From an uncultured Chitinophaga sp. (GTDB lineage: Bacteria; Bacteroidota; Bacteroidia; Chitinophagales; Chitinophagaceae), in NCBI RefSeq assembly GCF_937898475.1, contig NZ_CALEJS010000026.1, forward strand, positions 194,229 through 258,228: 64,000 nt of DNA, given 5' to 3'. The translations under genes were made by a program, and so were the position numbers. Below the pieces are notes generated by a model that saw only the letters and a program-made list of their open reading frames with translations, was not told the DNA's origin and made no database searches. Shown one piece after another: positions 1 through 7,988 of the stretch (the first letter of the stretch is position 1; each line of letters starts with the position of its first letter).

Positions 1-817
1 GAATGATCCGGCGCCCGGAGAAAATAACAATGGCAAAGACACCGTCATTGTTGGTAAAAAAGGAGCCGATTTCAGTACCAACACTTCCAATGGCACCTGG
101 TATGGCAACATCACCAAGCTGAAAAGTCACTGGTTTTACACCTGGGGCACCACGCTGCCCTTTGAACAGGCGCCCTCCAACTGCGAATTTGCCACCATGT
201 TCTGGGGCAAAGGCAATGTCACGGCAGAGAATATTGCTTATGTGAAACAGCGTAAGCAGGAAGGCAAAGTAAAATACATCCTGGGTTTCAATGAGCCCGA
301 TCTGCCTGACCAATCGAATATGTCGGTAGATGATGCGCTGGCCCTGTGGCCGCAGCTGGAAAGCATTGGTTTGCCCCTGGGCAGTCCTGCCGTGGCCTGG
401 CCCACCCAGCAGTGGTTCACTGATTTTATGACCAAGGCCGCCGCACAGGGCCGCCGGGTAGACTTTATCTGCGTACATATGTATGTTGGACTGGACGACG
501 TGCATTTTGTTGGGGTCTTACAGGATCTGTACAACAAGTATCACCTGCCCATCTGGATCACCGAATTTGCCACCGTTGATAACGACGCCAACACCATGCA
601 GGAAAACGACTTTACCCCTGAACAGGTATTAGGCTTCATGCAAAGGCTGCTGCCCAAGCTGGAAGAGCTGCCTTTTGTACAACGCTATTCCTGGTTCTCA
701 GGCAATCCCACCAGCAGCAGGTTATGGCCCTCCGCCCTCATCGATGCCAATGGTAATCTGACTACCCTGGGACAGTGGTATGCGGAGTTTAAGCCCAATA
801 ATAACGTGGGTAAGTAA
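1..817 (+). CDS. GH128-like (asl1-type) glycosyl hydrolase, 3' part only
   Basis: The frame is open from the left edge (first full codon at base 2), so the N-terminus lies outside the window; the ATG at 197 is internal. The visible ~271 residues read as a glycosyl hydrolase catalytic core of the asl1/GH128 beta-glucanase type: a WFYTWG segment, MFWGKGN, then LGFNEPD, with the Glu of FNEPD as likely acid/base, and WITEFA later, whose Glu is the likely nucleophile. SWFSG and LGQWYAEF close the barrel. It probably cleaves beta-1,3-glucan outside the cytoplasm; the signal peptide cannot be seen. It ends at TAA 815-817, directly followed by a 7-bp-phased repeat. The family call is by motif and the exact substrate is inferred. 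Confidence 0.82.
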   Translation, partial: NDPAPGENNNGKDTVIVGKKGADFSTNTSNGTWYGNITKLKSHWFYTWGTTLPFEQAPSNCEFATMFWGKGNVTAENIAYVKQRKQEGKVKYILGFNEPDLPDQSNMSVDDALALWPQLESIGLPLGSPAVAWPTQQWFTDFMTKAAAQGRRVDFICVHMYVGLDDVHFVGVLQDLYNKYHLPIWITEFATVDNDANTMQENDFTPEQVLGFMQRLLPKLEELPFVQRYSWFSGNPTSSRLWPSALIDANGNLTTLGQWYAEFKPNNNVGK

Positions 818-911
818 AAATCCAAATTCCAAAATCCAAATTCCAAAATCCAAATGATCGTCGCGGCTATCTCCGCGCTTTGGAATTTGGTATTGGGATT
901 TTGGAATTTAA
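818..911. repeat. 7-bp-phased inverted repeat after the GH128-like gene
   Basis: Five consecutive heptads of the form TCCAAA(T/A) occupy 821-855. A short GC-rich hairpin (GCGG/CCGC) follows, and then heptads of the complementary form TTTGGA with flanking variation at 878-905. The two arms can pair into a long imperfect stem. There is no clean T-run, so a transcription-end role is possible but not proved. The exact 7-base phase is what sets it apart, and the same phase with other words recurs at several other places in this window. Confidence 0.8.
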
Positions 912-981
912 TAATGTACTGATTAAAGTAGTAGCAGATATCTGGCTTTAGCGATAACTTGAGGGGACAAAACGCTGCCCC

Positions 982-1788
982 ATGAAAAAGTATACTCTCC
1001 TCGTATTATGCATATTGCTGTTTACAGCCTGTATCAAGCACCCCGAACAGCCCCCGTTACACCGGCCGCAATGGCTGATCAATAAAGTGATACGGGTCAC
1101 GCTATCATATGGCGCCAATCCATTGCCTGGCAGCCCTGTTGTCAGTGCCACCAAGACGCTTTGGGAAATTGAATATAACCAGCATTATAAACCTTATATC
1201 CGGCGTATTTACCAGAGTGGCAGGAATGATACCCTTAACCTGGTATTCCAGATGGCAGATACCCTTTTGTACGATGCAAAACTGCGTGTGAAGGAAATGC
1301 GCAGCGCATTCGAAACAGTGATTTTTACCTATTCCGGTAATGATACCCTTCCTTCCCGGAAAGAAGCTCAACCCGCAGGATATACATTAGACTATGCCTA
1401 TCATGGCGATACCGTGATCATTATGTCAAATGATCCCAAATTCGGGCATGATACTACCCGTGTTGTCTATCCCAACGGCAACCTGAGCTACTCTCTTAGC
1501 CAGGACTATCCCACACTGCCGGACGTATATTATTATGACGCATACGATAATGGACCGATCATTGAACGCAGCATGAACCTCTCCATAGGAGGGCTGTATA
1601 ATCTGCCCTTCACCGTTGGCGCTACACCCCGTTTGTCGCGGAACAACTGGACCCATTCCACCTTCTTTTATGTAGACAGGGTGACAACGTATAACGAATA
1701 CGGACTGCCAATCGCTTCCTATGTACAGGAATACTTTCCGGAAGAAAAGCACATCTGCCGCTATGAATATTTCGAAACAAGGCCGTAA
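982..1788 (+). CDS. Predicted lipoprotein of unknown function
   Basis: 268 residues. The N-terminus MKKYTLLVLCILLFTAC is a lipoprotein signal with the lipobox Cys at residue 17, so the mature protein should be lipid-anchored in the envelope. The remainder is soluble and rich in Tyr, Asn and Asp, with alternating segments typical of beta-rich surface lipoproteins; I do not recognise a domain. The end (YVQEYFPEEKHICRYEYF) resembles the C-termini of uncharacterised Bacteroidota lipoproteins. It stands alone: 70 bases of plain sequence separate it from the upstream repeat, and 27 bases from the next gene, with which it may be co-transcribed. Confident as a gene, function unknown. Confidence 0.8.
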   Translation: MKKYTLLVLCILLFTACIKHPEQPPLHRPQWLINKVIRVTLSYGANPLPGSPVVSATKTLWEIEYNQHYKPYIRRIYQSGRNDTLNLVFQMADTLLYDAKLRVKEMRSAFETVIFTYSGNDTLPSRKEAQPAGYTLDYAYHGDTVIIMSNDPKFGHDTTRVVYPNGNLSYSLSQDYPTLPDVYYYDAYDNGPIIERSMNLSIGGLYNLPFTVGATPRLSRNNWTHSTFFYVDRVTTYNEYGLPIASYVQEYFPEEKHICRYEYFETRP

Positions 1789-1815
1789 ATTGTTACTTTA
1801 GGTACACAATACCTA

Positions 1816-2610
1816 ATGCAACTTATCATGCAAGTAAAATTACCCCGCCTGTTTCCCGTACTATTACTTTCGCTGCTGGGCAGCGCTTTGTCTGCACAGG
1901 ACAATGACCAGCAATTATCAGCTACCATTGTGCACAAGGACAGCCTTTTCTGGCACGGCTATAATGCCTGCGATACAAATGTCATGCGTGCATACTTTGC
2001 AGAAGATGTTGAATTCTATCATGACAAAGGCGGCGTCACCATGGGGCTGGAAGCGCTGGTGGCATCCTTTAAAAATAACCTCTGCTCAGGTAATTTCAGA
2101 TTGCGCAGGGAAGCGGTGGAAGGCAGCATGAAGGTATTTCCCCTGAGAAAGAATGATGTGATATACGGCGCTATCCTCAGCGGCGAACATGTATTTTATG
2201 TGAAGGAGCAGGGGAAGCAGGAATATGCCGACGGACTGGCTAAGTTCACACACCTGTGGATGCTGCAGAATGGTGAATGGAAGATGACCCGTGTGCTTAG
2301 CTATGATCATGGTCCCGTACCGTATATCAATAAAAGAAAAGCGCTCACCTTAACGCCTGCCGTCTTAAATACTTACACCGGAGAATACAAAGGGCCGCAA
2401 AGCGGCGAGGCCAGGGTAGCAGTAGAAAATGGCCGGCTGATCCTTTATCTGGGCAGCAAATCCATCCCCTTATTTGCGGAGAAAGAAGGCCTCTTTTTTC
2501 TAAAGGAACGTGACCTCACCTTTGAATTCGTAAAGAGCGGCAATGCCATTACCAAAATGGTGGTTCGTGAAAGGGGAGCAGTGGCAGAAGAACTGGCTGC
2601 CGTACGCTAA
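1816..2610 (+). CDS. Secreted NTF2-like (DUF4440/SnoaL-type) protein with C-terminal beta domain
   Basis: 264 residues from the first ATG; the ATG at 1828 is an equally good start. A signal peptide ends near LGSALSAQ. Residues ~30-165 form an NTF2-like cone: KDSLFWHGYNACDTNVMRAYF, DVEFYHDKGG, and SYDHG at the end. Residues ~175-264 look like a DUF3471-type beta domain (YTGEYKGP ... LFFLKERDLTFEFV). No catalytic role can be assigned. A shorter paralogue lacking the C-terminal domain is at 44874-45350. The stop codon overlaps the stop of the convergent DinB gene by 4 bases. Confidence 0.8.
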   Translation: MQLIMQVKLPRLFPVLLLSLLGSALSAQDNDQQLSATIVHKDSLFWHGYNACDTNVMRAYFAEDVEFYHDKGGVTMGLEALVASFKNNLCSGNFRLRREAVEGSMKVFPLRKNDVIYGAILSGEHVFYVKEQGKQEYADGLAKFTHLWMLQNGEWKMTRVLSYDHGPVPYINKRKALTLTPAVLNTYTGEYKGPQSGEARVAVENGRLILYLGSKSIPLFAEKEGLFFLKERDLTFEFVKSGNAITKMVVRERGAVAEELAAVR

Positions 2611-3137
2611 GCGCCTGCAGACTGCATCAGCTCACGCACCCGTGCCAGGTGATGGTCATCATGCTCTGCTACAAAATAGGCCAGGTCAACGATTCGCATC
2701 GGTGTTTTCAATCTCGGGTGCAGGGCTGCTCTTTCCAGCTGTTCATCTGTTAATGACAACAACTTCTCTACAAATGCCTGCCGCTGTTCCCTGAAGCGTT
2801 GCAGCAGGCTTACTGTTTTTGCAGCATTATGATTGGCCTGGTGCGTGGCCTGGTTGGTAAGATCCGCTGCCCGCAGCTCAGCCGCGCCATTTACCAGGTC
2901 GTCTATCCGCCCGTACCACAGGGGCTCCAGATCGCCAAGATGCCCTATTTCCTCCCTGATGCTCCACTTGTCGTCCGGCTTTAATGTAAGCAGGTTTGGA
3001 TCCAGGCGGCCAACGATCTCTTCTACACGCGCCGGGGTGCCACCAAGGCGTTCTATGATAACCGGCAGCAGGCCATTGCTTAACGCATAAAATTCCCCAT
3101 TGCGTAAATAATTTTCCTGATCCGTATACTATTCCAT
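2607..3137 (-). pseudogene. DinB-family protein gene with TAG at codon 3
   Basis: Reading leftward from the TAT codon at 3128 gives about 173 uninterrupted residues that match the DinB four-helix metalloenzyme fold, including the His ligands: EEIGHLGDLEPLW, then FVAEHDDHHLARV near the end. The only upstream ATG (3135-3137) is followed by GAA and then TAG at 3129-3131. No in-frame ATG, GTG or TTG occurs between that stop and the conserved domain, and the next ATG is near the C-terminus. So the body is intact and the start is broken, by a nonsense mutation, by a sequencing error, or because an unusual start is used. The gene is divergent from the TonB receptor. Members of this superfamily act on thiols or small molecules; the substrate here is unknown. 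Confidence 0.78.
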
Positions 3138-3195
3138 TTCAACATTCAGCAATTTTGCCCGCTGTATGTATTCTATCAACCTAATATCGCTTTCA

Positions 3196-5628
3196 ATGTT
3201 CAAATGCCTTATTCTGTTAGTATTATTAATATGCACGCTTGGCACGGCGAGCGCACAGCAGGCAAACGACAATACCGGTACTATCAAAGGGACTATTACC
3301 ACCGCCGAAGGAAGTCCTGCTGCCGCCGTTACCGTTAAGGTTAAAAATACCCGCTGGGGTGCTGTCAGCGACGAACAGGGACAATATACCATCACCAACG
3401 TGAAGCCCGGCGACTGGCTGCTTGCCGTGAGCAACCTGTCAGCCCTTGAGACAAAAAGAATAACCGTAAGCGCCGGAAAAACCACCCGGGCTGATTTCGT
3501 GCTGACTGAAACCGCCGCACAGCTGAAAGAGATCACCATTATTTCCAGGAATGTGAACAGGGAAGATAAGTACGTGGCCAAAATGCCATTGCGCAACCTG
3601 GAGAACCCCCAGGTGTACAATACCGTATCAGCAGAGCTGTTAAAACAACAGGTGATCTCCAACTATGACGATGCCTTTCGCAATGTGCCCGGTATCACCC
3701 GCACCTGGGAATCAACCGGCAGAGCGGGGGATGGCGGCGCCTACTTCGCGCTCAGGGGCTTTGATGCACAACCTTTGCTGGTGAACGGACTGCCCGGCAT
3801 TACCAGCGGCAACCTGGACCCCGCCAATATCGAGCAGATCGAAGTGATCAAAGGCCCTTCCGGTACGCTCTTTGGCGGCAGCTTCTACAGCTACGGCGGT
3901 ATGATCAATACCATTACCAAAAAGCCTTATTACACCTTTGGCGGCGAAATAGCTTATAACACCGGCAGCTGGGACCTTCACCGCGTAACGCTGGATATCA
4001 ATTCACCTTTAAGCAAAACGAAGAAAGTAGCCCTGCGTCTTAACGGCGCCGTACATACGGAGAACACCTTCCAGGATGCCGGCTTTAAGAAGTCCTACTT
4101 TGTCGCACCGTCTTTTTCATGGGAAGTGAACGATCGCCTGTCTTTCAGCGTAATGGCCGAAGTGCTGCAGGAAAAGAGAGCTGTTCCGCCGGTGTTTTTC
4201 CACTCCGACAGGGTATCCCCGCTGGATTTCAGGACCGTGGAAGAGCTGGGACTGAACAACCGGAAGTCGTTCACCAGCAACGATCTGACCATCAAAAACC
4301 CCCGCACCAATGTACAGGCGCAGATGCTGTATAAGCTCGCCTCCAACTGGACCTCGCAGACAGTCGTATCCACCGGAAGGGTAAAGGCCGACGGCATCTA
4401 TACGTATATATGGGATGATGTTCCCGGCGATAAATGGTTCCAGCAGTATTTTCACTACGAGCACCAGACCACCACTACGCTGGATATCCAGCAGAACTTC
4501 AACGGCGATTTTAAGATCGGTAACATGCGTAACCGCCTGCTGGTAGGCCTGGATTACTTCCACCGTCATGTGGTGGAAGCCAGTTCCGCCTGGGCTACAG
4601 GAGGCAGGAATGTAACGGCCCCCGGCGAAATAGGCTACTTTGATCCTGCAACCGGTGAACCTGCCCCTCTCTTTGATCTCACCATGGAAGCGATCAAAAA
4701 CCTGGTAACGCCGCTGGATGAAACAAAAAGCGACATCTCCAACAGCACCTACGCAGCGTATGCTTCCAACGTACTGAACATCACGCCCGCCCTGAATGTA
4801 ATGCTCAGCCTGCGTGCAGACTACTTCGATTCAAAAGGGGACAAGGATACGGATGAGGACGACTACAACCAGTTTGCCCTCTCACCTAAATTCGGTGTAG
4901 TATACCAGCCCATATTGAATAAGTTGTCTGTATTCGGCAGTTACATGAACGCATTCATCAATGTAGCGCCGCAGCAGGTGTCAGATCCTGATGAGAACTT
5001 TACCTACGTTAAGTCTTTCGAGCCTGAACATGCCAACCAGTTTGAATTTGGCGCCAAAGGCGTATTGCTGGGTGAGAAATTAACCGGCACCATCTCCGTT
5101 TACGAAATAAAGGTGAGCAACCGTGTAATGCCCGATCCAGCTAACCCGCTGAATGTTATACAAGGCGGGAAAGTACGCAGCAGGGGTGTTGAACTGGACC
5201 TGAACGCCGCCCCGGTGCAGGGCCTTAATATTATTGCCGGGTATAGCTTTAACCGCATTAAGAACCTCGCCGGTGATAAGAACGACTTCTACGGTGAGCC
5301 CGGGAGGAATCCCGGCGGCCAGGGCCCTCAGCACCTGGTAAACCTCTGGGCCACCTACAGGTTTGAACAGGGGGCGCTGAAAAATTTCGGTATTGGACTG
5401 GGCGGCAACTACGGCAGCACCTACAAGGTGATAGACAACAGCCAGACAGGTGTATTCCTGCTGCCTGCCTACACATTGCTGAACGGCAGCGTATGCTATA
5501 ATGCCCGTAAGTTCAGGGTATCCTTTGCGCTGAATAATATCACGGATGAGGTATGGTACACGGGATACTGGTCTATTAACCCCCAGAGGCCAAGGAACTT
5601 TGCGGCAAGCGTAGCGTATAAGTTTTAG
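3196..5628 (+). CDS. TonB-dependent receptor, siderophore type
   Basis: About 810 residues from the ATG at 3196, chosen because MFKCLILLVLLICTLGTASAQ is a clean signal peptide; the ATG at 3166 adds ten residues. In order: a carboxypeptidase-regulatory-like beta domain (~30-110, GTIKGTITTAEGSPA), the plug (~115-245, with RNVPGITR, FALRGFDAQP, IEVIKGPSGTLFG), and a 22-strand barrel ending in the aromatic FAASVAYKF. The plug and barrel text is that of ferric-siderophore receptors rather than SusC. It sits in the outer membrane and should import an iron chelate using TonB energy. Upstream AATTTTG near 3150 is a weak -7 box. No siderophore synthesis genes are near. Substrate unproven. Confidence 0.88.
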   Translation: MFKCLILLVLLICTLGTASAQQANDNTGTIKGTITTAEGSPAAAVTVKVKNTRWGAVSDEQGQYTITNVKPGDWLLAVSNLSALETKRITVSAGKTTRADFVLTETAAQLKEITIISRNVNREDKYVAKMPLRNLENPQVYNTVSAELLKQQVISNYDDAFRNVPGITRTWESTGRAGDGGAYFALRGFDAQPLLVNGLPGITSGNLDPANIEQIEVIKGPSGTLFGGSFYSYGGMINTITKKPYYTFGGEIAYNTGSWDLHRVTLDINSPLSKTKKVALRLNGAVHTENTFQDAGFKKSYFVAPSFSWEVNDRLSFSVMAEVLQEKRAVPPVFFHSDRVSPLDFRTVEELGLNNRKSFTSNDLTIKNPRTNVQAQMLYKLASNWTSQTVVSTGRVKADGIYTYIWDDVPGDKWFQQYFHYEHQTTTTLDIQQNFNGDFKIGNMRNRLLVGLDYFHRHVVEASSAWATGGRNVTAPGEIGYFDPATGEPAPLFDLTMEAIKNLVTPLDETKSDISNSTYAAYASNVLNITPALNVMLSLRADYFDSKGDKDTDEDDYNQFALSPKFGVVYQPILNKLSVFGSYMNAFINVAPQQVSDPDENFTYVKSFEPEHANQFEFGAKGVLLGEKLTGTISVYEIKVSNRVMPDPANPLNVIQGGKVRSRGVELDLNAAPVQGLNIIAGYSFNRIKNLAGDKNDFYGEPGRNPGGQGPQHLVNLWATYRFEQGALKNFGIGLGGNYGSTYKVIDNSQTGVFLLPAYTLLNGSVCYNARKFRVSFALNNITDEVWYTGYWSINPQRPRNFAASVAYKF

Positions 5629-5663
5629 CCTTCATTTCCGTCATAACGAGGCACGCAAAGCTT

Positions 5664-5710
5664 TAGCCGGGACCGGGGCGAAGCAATTTTTTCGCTCCGG
5701 CGTCCGGCTA
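5664..5710 (+). terminator. Long hairpin after the TonB receptor
   Basis: TAGCCGG... at 5664 pairs with ...CCGGCTA ending at 5710, and the inner CCGGGGCGAA (5673-5682) pairs with TTCGCTCCGG (5691-5700) with one G-T pair, around a GCAATTTT loop. It lies 36 bases after the receptor stop. No T-run follows, so it may be a Rho-type or processing site rather than a simple intrinsic terminator. Confidence 0.6.
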
Positions 5711-5758
5711 TCCGTCTGCTCCATCCGGCTCACCCATCCATAAATTAATTGAATTTTA

Positions 5759-5766
5759 TAACTTTG
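5759..5766 (+). promoter_or_regulatory. TAACTTTG -7 element, AraC gene
   Basis: An exact match to the Bacteroidota TAnnTTTG promoter element, ending 4 bases before the ATG at 5771. No good -33 TTTG is visible. The geometry implies a leaderless or nearly leaderless transcript. Confidence 0.6.
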
Positions 5767-5770
5767 TCCC

Positions 5771-6676
5771 ATGCATCCCACAGAAACCATTCAGCAATTC
5801 TATGCACGTATCGGTAAATCTGATGCGGAGCGCCTCTCCCTGAACAACGCAGGCTCAGGGCATTTCAATGTATACCCCCGGGAGGTCTGCAAGGGCACTT
5901 TCTACGGCCGGCGCGACTTCTACAAGATCTCCCTCATAATAGGGTCGGGGAAGTTACATTATGCCGATACATGGATGGAGCTGGACAAGCCCTTCCTGCT
6001 GTTCTCCAATCCCCGCATCCCGTATTCCTTCGAGATCATTTCTGCGGAGCAGAAGGGATGGTACTGCCTTTTTACGGAAGCTTTTCTGCGTCCTTCAGAC
6101 CCGGAAACGCTGCAGCACTCGCCGCTGTTCCATAATAACGGCGTGCCGGCCTTCTTTGTGGACGAGCACCAGCTGGAGTACCTCTCCTATATCTTCCGGG
6201 AGATGATGACCGAAATGGAGTCTGATTACGCCCATAAGTTTGATCTGCTGCGTAATTACCTGCACCTCCTCATCCACCAGGCCATGAAGATGCAGCCCAC
6301 CGGCAAGGGAGAAAACCCCATGACCGCTTCCGCACGCATCACCCACCAGTTCCTCGACCTGCTGGAAAGACAGTTCCCCATCGATACCACCGAAACCGAA
6401 CTGCGCCTGAAAACCGCTAACGACTTTGCCGAAAAACTGTCTGTACACGTTAACCACCTCAACCGTGCCCTGAAAGAGGTGACGGGCAAAACCACCACAG
6501 AGCACATCTCCGCCAGGATCATCCAGGAAGCGATGGCCCTGCTGCGGCATTCCGACTGGAATATCGCACAGATCGCGTACGGACTGGGTTTTGAGTACCC
6601 TGCCTACTTTAACATTTTCTTCAAGAAACATACAGGACATACCCCCATGGAAGCCAGGAATACGTCTCTTGTTTGA
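5771..6676 (+). CDS. AraC-family transcriptional regulator
   Basis: 301 residues. The N-terminal ~180 form a cupin-like effector domain (FYKISLIIGSG, NPRIPYSFE), and the C-terminal ~100 carry the two AraC helix-turn-helix units: ANDFAEKLSVHVNHLNRALKE and then WNIAQIAYGLGFEYPAYFNIFFKKHTGHTP. It probably activates the MFS exporter gene 79 bases downstream on the same strand. Close paralogues in this window, judged by the shared FYKIS, PRIP and VHVNHLN segments, are at 15027-15941 and 27860-28765. The -7 box lies 4 bases before the start. The effector is unknown. Confidence 0.9.
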   Translation: MHPTETIQQFYARIGKSDAERLSLNNAGSGHFNVYPREVCKGTFYGRRDFYKISLIIGSGKLHYADTWMELDKPFLLFSNPRIPYSFEIISAEQKGWYCLFTEAFLRPSDPETLQHSPLFHNNGVPAFFVDEHQLEYLSYIFREMMTEMESDYAHKFDLLRNYLHLLIHQAMKMQPTGKGENPMTASARITHQFLDLLERQFPIDTTETELRLKTANDFAEKLSVHVNHLNRALKEVTGKTTTEHISARIIQEAMALLRHSDWNIAQIAYGLGFEYPAYFNIFFKKHTGHTPMEARNTSLV

Positions 6677-6728
6677 ATTTTATAATCTTTCGTTTGGATA
6701 GTATAAACAGTACTGGGGATAGCGGCGC

Positions 6729-6736
6729 TAACTTTG
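6729..6736 (+). promoter_or_regulatory. TAACTTTG -7 element, MFS gene
   Basis: TAACTTTG, an exact TAnnTTTG match, ends 19 bases before the MFS start at 6756. This gives the exporter its own promoter, separate from the upstream AraC gene, and a conventional short leader. Confidence 0.55.
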
Positions 6737-6755
6737 CATTCATAATTATAGGATT

Positions 6756-7988
6756 ATGACCGATATGAATGAAAGTTTTACAGGCAGAAAAGAAAGGTTC
6801 CGTCCCATTGCAACACTGCTCTCGCTGGCGCTCTTGCCGCTGTCCGGCTTTGCAACAGACATCTACGTGCCATCGCTGCCCGATATGGCGGCCGATCTGC
6901 ACATCAGCAACTTACAGATACAATTCACCATCACCATCTTCCTGGTAAGCTATGGTGTGAGCCAGCTTTTTATAGGCAGCATACTGGATAGCTTTGGCCG
7001 TTACCGCATCGGTATTGCCTCACTGCTCATCTTCTCACTGGCCAGTTTCGCCATTGCCACCACGCATTCCATTACCGTCATGTACCTTATGCGGGTGATC
7101 CAGGGCATAACGGTAGGCGCCGTGATGGCAGGCAAACGTGTTTATTTTGTGGATGTTTTCACCGGCGATAAGCTCAAGCACTATCTCAGCCTCTTTTCCA
7201 TTATCTGGTCTACCGGGCCCATTGTAGCGCCTTTTGTAGGCGGCTGGCTGCAAACCCTGTTCGGCTGGCAGGCCAGCTTCTACGCCCTGGCAGGAGTGGC
7301 CCTGGTATTTGCCCTGCTGGAGTTCATCTTCAATGAAGAAACCTTGCGGCAACGCGCTTCCTTCCAACTCAGACATGTAGTGAGCGTATACGGCAACATG
7401 CTGAGCACCCGCTCTTTTGTGCTGGGCATCAGTCTGCTGGGTCTGGCTTACTCCATGGTAATGGTGTACAATATGACCGGCGCGTTTATCGTAGAGCATC
7501 ATTTGGGCTACAGCGTTGTAAGCGCGGGCTATTGCGCCCTCGTTCTGGGTTTTGCCTGGATGGTAGGCGGCTTTATCAGCAAGGCAATGATCCACCGGTC
7601 TTTCTTCACCAAGCTGGCCCTCAATACCGGCTTGCAGCTGGTGATCGCACTGCTGATGCTGTCATCCGGCCGCGCTACCGATAACCTGTATATACTGGTG
7701 ATATTCGCCTTCCTCATTCATGTAGGTGCAGGCTTCACCTTCAACAATTACATGACCTATTGCATGATGCAGTTCCCGAAGAACGCAGGCGTTGCCAGCG
7801 GACTTATAGGCGGTTTCACCTTTGCCATCGTCTCCGGCCTCAGCTACCTCATGGTAAAAGTGCTGCCCGCCAAAGACGGCGTCAACCTGGGTCTCAGCTA
7901 CCTCATACTGATACTCGTCTCCATCCTCACCGTATACTTTGCCTTCCGCGAAGAAACAGTGAGGAGGAGAGCGATGGCGTTGTCTTAG
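6756..7988 (+). CDS. MFS exporter, Bcr/CflA-like
   Basis: 410 residues, twelve predicted membrane spans. FATDIYVPSLPDMAADL just after the first hydrophobic stretch is the hallmark of the Bcr/CflA drug-resistance branch (DHA1), and LDSFGRYRIG is the loop 2-3 motif. It should export a hydrophobic compound across the inner membrane by proton antiport. ATG 6756 and ATG 6765 are both possible starts. It follows an AraC regulator on the same strand, which suggests induction by the exported compound. The stop overlaps the stop of the convergent ABC-F gene (7985-7988). Substrate unknown. Confidence 0.88.
   Translation: MTDMNESFTGRKERFRPIATLLSLALLPLSGFATDIYVPSLPDMAADLHISNLQIQFTITIFLVSYGVSQLFIGSILDSFGRYRIGIASLLIFSLASFAIATTHSITVMYLMRVIQGITVGAVMAGKRVYFVDVFTGDKLKHYLSLFSIIWSTGPIVAPFVGGWLQTLFGWQASFYALAGVALVFALLEFIFNEETLRQRASFQLRHVVSVYGNMLSTRSFVLGISLLGLAYSMVMVYNMTGAFIVEHHLGYSVVSAGYCALVLGFAWMVGGFISKAMIHRSFFTKLALNTGLQLVIALLMLSSGRATDNLYILVIFAFLIHVGAGFTFNNYMTYCMMQFPKNAGVASGLIGGFTFAIVSGLSYLMVKVLPAKDGVNLGLSYLILILVSILTVYFAFREETVRRRAMALS

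Noticed and set aside
3129..3662. 177-codon minus frame over the TonB receptor N-terminus
   Set aside because: It is the antisense of the signal peptide and regulatory domain; only its last two codons coincide with the DinB start.
6095..6640. 181-codon minus frame inside the first AraC gene
   Set aside because: Antisense shadow; the plus strand carries two intact HTH units.
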